From positions 28,768,001 to 28,832,000 of the forward strand of contig OY540810.1 of assembly GCA_961205875.1 (NCBI GenBank): a stretch of 64,000 nt of DNA, read 5' to 3'. Below the pieces are notes generated by a model. It worked only from the letters and a program-made list of their open reading frames with translations, ran no database searches and had not been told where the DNA came from. Positions 61,032 to 64,000 of this stretch are shown piece after piece. A program made the position numbers and the translations under genes. Source of the DNA: Sialis fuliginosa (lineage: Eukaryota > Arthropoda > Insecta > Megaloptera > Sialidae). Every line of letters begins with the position of its first letter. Position 1 is the first letter of the stretch.

Positions 61032-61505
61032 TCACTCTTCCGTTTTCTTCTTCATGGATCTTTCCATAACTTTTTTCAAGAAAGCTTCTTTTCTTCGATA
61101 AGGCACACTCGAATTTTGAACAGTTCCAGTTATGTCTCTTAAAACATTTCTTTTGGGCGATTCTTTATACGGAAAACAATTCGGTGTTTCATTATTTTGT
61201 ACAGTATTTCTGTTTTCACTGATTTGGTTTGAATATTCTCGATATTTTCCCATATCAAATGACGTATTATAGTTGAAGGCAGCTTCTAAATATTCCGGAG
61301 AAGATACAAAAGATAAAATTGATGTTGTTTTTGTCAAATCAGTGTCTTGTCTTGATCTATTTGGTGTTGATGGTGAAGTTATTGATATATTGTCGAGACT
61401 TAATGGCACATCTGAGTTTTTCGATGGGCTTTCCAAAAATAGCTTCTTCTTTAATTTTAGACGCCGCATTCGAGTGGGTGTTGATGGCAATGACATAATT
61501 TCTGC
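61032..61505 (-). CDS. Ser/Thr-Pro-rich basic protein with D-box-like motif, terminal coding exon
   Basis: An acceptor CCTTTTTCAG|GCAG at 61506 opens an exon whose first ATG (61496) gives 154 residues to the stop at 61032. Visible features: PSTPTRMRRLKLKKKLF (3-20), SPSK and SPSTPNR (24-47) as candidate CDK sites, SFVSSPEYLEAAF (62-73), SPKRNVLRDITG (113-124) and a basic helical tail (RRKEAFLKKVMERSMKKK). RNVLRDITG fits the APC/C destruction box RxxLxxIxN except for the final residue. This suggests a cell-cycle-regulated protein, but I do not recognise the family. A donor at 63135 (CTCGACAG|GTAAAA) may belong to its upstream exon. Confidence 0.6.
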   Translation of the reverse strand, partial: AEIMSLPSTPTRMRRLKLKKKLFLESPSKNSDVPLSLDNISITSPSTPNRSRQDTDLTKTTSILSFVSSPEYLEAAFNYNTSFDMGKYREYSNQISENRNTVQNNETPNCFPYKESPKRNVLRDITGTVQNSSVPYRRKEAFLKKVMERSMKKKTEE

Positions 61506-62198
61506 CTGAAAAAGGGTTGTAATCCTAATCAGTGGTATCACCACAGAGTAGTGACAGGAATGGCAAATAGCCAGAGTCCTCAGCGTTTTATTAGTCTCAA
61601 TTTTTATTATTTTTGTGTGTGAGGGGATAGCCACCCTAATCCACCCTAATCAAGCTTAAAAATGTGACAAGGGCTTATAGCAATACAAATATTTTAAATA
61701 AAAATTTGGTTTTTCCAGTTATTAGACCTACTATGAATTCAATTGATATTTATTTACTTATTAAGTGAATAAATAATATTTGTAAAATACTTCAATGCTA
61801 GATTAAAGAGGGAAGTGAAAACATTTATAATCCAATAATAATAATAATAATAATAATGATAGTAATTAATAAATTTTAGATTAAGATAATAAATATAATT
61901 TGTTTATTTATTTTTGAAGAAGTATCAGTTTTCATAAAGAAAACATTAGAAGTCATAAAAACTATCTCAATATTTTGTAGATTTTTTAATAAAAATATCA
62001 AAAATCTAAACACAATTGAAAAATTGTCAAAATATAATGGGGGGGGGGTAATATTTTTTTGTAATTATATATATATGTATATTTTAGTTAATATGGAGAA
62101 TATGTGTCCCGACGTTACAACTGTCAAAAACAACGTATGTAGTTATTCAGAATAGAGTTGATGCTTTAGTAACATACACTTTAACTTTCCTTGGTTAA

Positions 62199-62530
62199 TG
62201 CCCGGTATTATAAAGGACCTAACAAAATTTGTTAGCTAGCAATTACATTCATATGGGGTATTAATACTGTACTAGTATCTATGGATTAGTTATGGAATTT
62301 AGAGCAGTGACACTTCAATTAATTGTAACACAGTTGGCATCTTTGACCGTACAAAATAATTTTCATAACATCACCACTGTTTTAATACCGTTTGTATTTA
62401 CCTTCAACGCGTGCGCGAAACTTGTCAAAGTCATCAACAAACTCCAAAAGAACTGTCATATATGTTTGATACCTCAGTTGAAAGTGTTTGTTAGCTAACA
62501 AATTTGTTAGGTCCTTTATGATACCGGACA
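62199..62530. repeat. MITE family F, copy 3 (diverged)
   Basis: Left end TGCCCGGTATTATAAAGGAC, right end GTCCTTTATGATACCGGACA. The TIR matches copies 1 and 2 only over about 20 bp; the subterminal arms (CTAACAAATTTGTTAGCTA) differ, so it is probably a separate subfamily sharing the same ends. The open frame starting at 62292 lies inside and is not a gene. Confidence 0.7.
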
Positions 62531-62651
62531 TAAGACAATCTATTGGGGCGAATATATTTATTAAATAATTGTGAAATAAAAATTCTTACATGTTACAATA
62601 AATACAGCACATTCTATTTTATTCTAACACATCAACACATGATTTTTGATA

Positions 62652-62815
62652 GTAGCGCACCCATAAAAAAATCAGGATTATATTATAATATATAATATAC
62701 ATATATATAATAATTTAATTTTTATTTATCATAATATTGTTAAATTAAATAATGTATATTGACAAATTTCGGGGGGGGGGGGGAGCCCCTACACCTCTCC
62801 CATGGGTTCGCCACT
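62652..62815. repeat. Probable hAT-like MITE with internal G13 run
   Basis: The left end TAGTAGCGCACCCATA and the complement of the right end, CAGTGGCGAACCCATGGG, pair over about 15 bp. G13 lies at 62771-62783, near the right end. Confidence 0.5.
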
Positions 62816-63135
62816 GAAGAGAACTGTAACTTTTCAACCACACTAACTACCTCCCTGACTACACCACATATGTACTTGTCTCATACAGAAAGTAAAAAAA
62901 GTACTCAAACTTTATACAATACAAAAGCAATATAAAAAAATCAACATTTCTATTAATTAAAAGTAGGTACCTACTTACGTGTGATTTAAATAATCTTGAA
63001 GAAATAAATATTAAATAAAGTAAATATCAATGCAGAGCCTGCAAATGTTAATAAATTATTTTATACACTACACGAGACTCACTTGTCTCACTTTGACATA
63101 GTAACTGACCGAAGGTGCACACAAATGATTTTTAC

Positions 63136-63280
63136 CTGTCGAGATGTACTACAACCCCCACGACTTAATATATACAAGTACTTGTTGGCTGGTTGACCGA
63201 ATTTCAACTTTGATTTTGCCACTTTTGCTAATATCGTGTCAAATCTAGACGGGTAGTAACAATATGCAAAACGATTATTG
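63136..63280 (-). other. Possible upstream (leader) exon of the D-box gene
   Basis: TCTCGACAG|GTAAAAATC is a good minus-strand donor. The sequence above it (to about 63280) is open and would join in frame to the 61505 exon, but it reads as weakly protein-like and runs into transposon-style sequence (CAGTGTCGGACTG, 63285). It is more likely a 5' UTR exon, start unknown. Confidence 0.3.
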
Positions 63281-63531
63281 TATACATCTCCAGTGTCGGA
63301 CTGACAAGTTTTGGCCCACCGGATAAAATACTTTTTGGCTCCCATTTTTATTATTTTTTTGTTATTGTCAGTGGCGCCAGAACCAAATTTTTTTCTGGGG
63401 GAGCAGTACGAACCTCAAAAATTAAGCTGATTTTAACTTTACTTGGCGTTCTTAAAATTCAAAAATTTCTTTAATTTTCTTTAGCTTGCTTAAATATCGT
63501 ATTATTTGTTAAAAAAAAAATAGAAATACAG

Positions 63532-64000
63532 TGGAATTTCGTTTTTACGTTTTTTTAAGAAACCGGGAGGAAAACACGTAGGTACTAACGAAATATTTTA
63601 ACATGGGATCTTATTTCTTATGAAAGAATGCTGGGACCTGAAAAAAACGTATTATGGTGAAAAACGTACTAACGAGCTTTCAGGGTAGGTACCATTGTTT
63701 ACTCACTTTTTATTTAATTTTTTAGCCTCTGACTAGACTAACGGTTACATTTAATAATTTGTTTGTGAGCTTTAAGAGTGAAAAATTACAGAAAACAGGT
63801 TTTTATAATTACACGTCGCGTCGCTTCAAACTTGCCCTAAAAACAGGATCCAAATTTTAAAGGGGGGAAAAAGTAGTCATTGACCCACCCCCCCACCGCT
63901 GTAAATTTTGGGGAGATAATGAAAATTAGATATGTTAATTAGAGAGTTTCGACAGTGTTGCCATCTTTAGCCAAATTGGCGGTGACGCAATTTATTTAAA
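63532..64000. repeat. Tigger-like end and other transposon scraps at window edge
   Basis: CAGTGGAATTTCGTTTTTAC at 63531 resembles a pogo/Tigger TIR; ACGTAYTAACG words recur to 63680. The last 150 bp contain C/G-rich patches (GACCCACCCCCCC) and end in GTGTTGCCATC, again transposon-like. CAGTGGCGCCAGAACC at 63370 is another possible end. No gene. Confidence 0.45.

Larger units (their letters stand above)
61506..63135. other. Presumed intron of the D-box gene, repeat-rich
   Basis: Contains an (AATAAT)n tract (about 61838-61860), a G10 run (62039-62048), the family F MITE (62199-62530) and an element at about 62652-62815. No exon recognised. Confidence 0.5.

Noticed and set aside
1-64000. Retrovirus-like, LTR, Polinton or other virus-like elements
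   Set aside because: No polymerase, capsid, envelope or integrase motifs and no long direct terminal repeats were recognised on either strand.
1-64000. tRNA, rRNA and snRNA genes
   Set aside because: No B-box (GGTTCGANTCC) with a cloverleaf, and no rRNA signature was spotted; a covariance-model scan would be needed to exclude small RNAs.

Overview
The window is nuclear DNA from an insect. Evidence: it is strongly AT-rich, genes are interrupted by GT-AG introns, a fused NitFhit gene is present (the fusion is known from flies and nematodes), a Tudor/CCCH protein resembles the insect piRNA factor Krimper, and small DNA-transposon relics fill introns and gaps. The order is not resolved. I saw no rRNA, tRNA, CRISPR array or bacterial sequence, and no retrovirus-like, LTR or Polinton element.

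Layout. 1-5333 (+): last seven coding exons of dynamin-related protein 1 (Drp1), whose GTPase half lies left of the window. 8257-9684 (-): intronless RCC1-like mitochondrial protein (RCC1L type). 10394-11498 (-): JKAMP, a multi-span ER membrane protein. 12382-37103 (+): PP2A B56 regulatory subunit of the widerborst type; its 18.6-kb first intron carries most of the repeats. 37104-45361: long unique AT-rich stretch, probably mostly its 3' UTR. 45362-52274 (-): twelve-exon gene for a 937-residue protein with two Tudor modules around a CCCH zinc finger. 53038-54885 (+): NitFhit, head to head with the Tudor gene. 56085-58586 (-): GPATCH11. 58939-59354 (-) and 61032-61505 (-): two small genes of unknown function, the second with an APC/C D-box-like motif. 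The five recognised multi-exon gene models (Drp1 portion, JKAMP, B56, Tudor, NitFhit) plus GPATCH11 all keep one open frame across their joined exons.

Repeats. Non-autonomous DNA elements dominate: hAT-like MITEs with 8-bp target duplications, piggyBac-derived elements flanked by TTAA (one keeping the transposase's cysteine-rich tail), a pogo/Tigger-like MITE, a mariner transposase fragment, a 2.1-kb foldback element with arms of about 550 bp, an 830-bp TIR element packed with nested palindromes, and families present two or three times here. Five runs of 10-17 G, all on the + strand, stand out, most beside transposon ends.

The genes are mostly housekeeping (mitochondrial fission and ribosome maintenance, ER protein degradation, phosphatase targeting, nitrilase/Fhit metabolism, splicing) with one likely germline piRNA factor. 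They do not form a pathway. The observations most worth a second look are the Tudor/CCCH gene with one degenerate and one canonical Tudor module, two introns dominated by hairpins or palindromes (GPATCH11 and NitFhit), the D-box protein, and a minisatellite inside a transposon family that varies from 1 to 4 units between copies.
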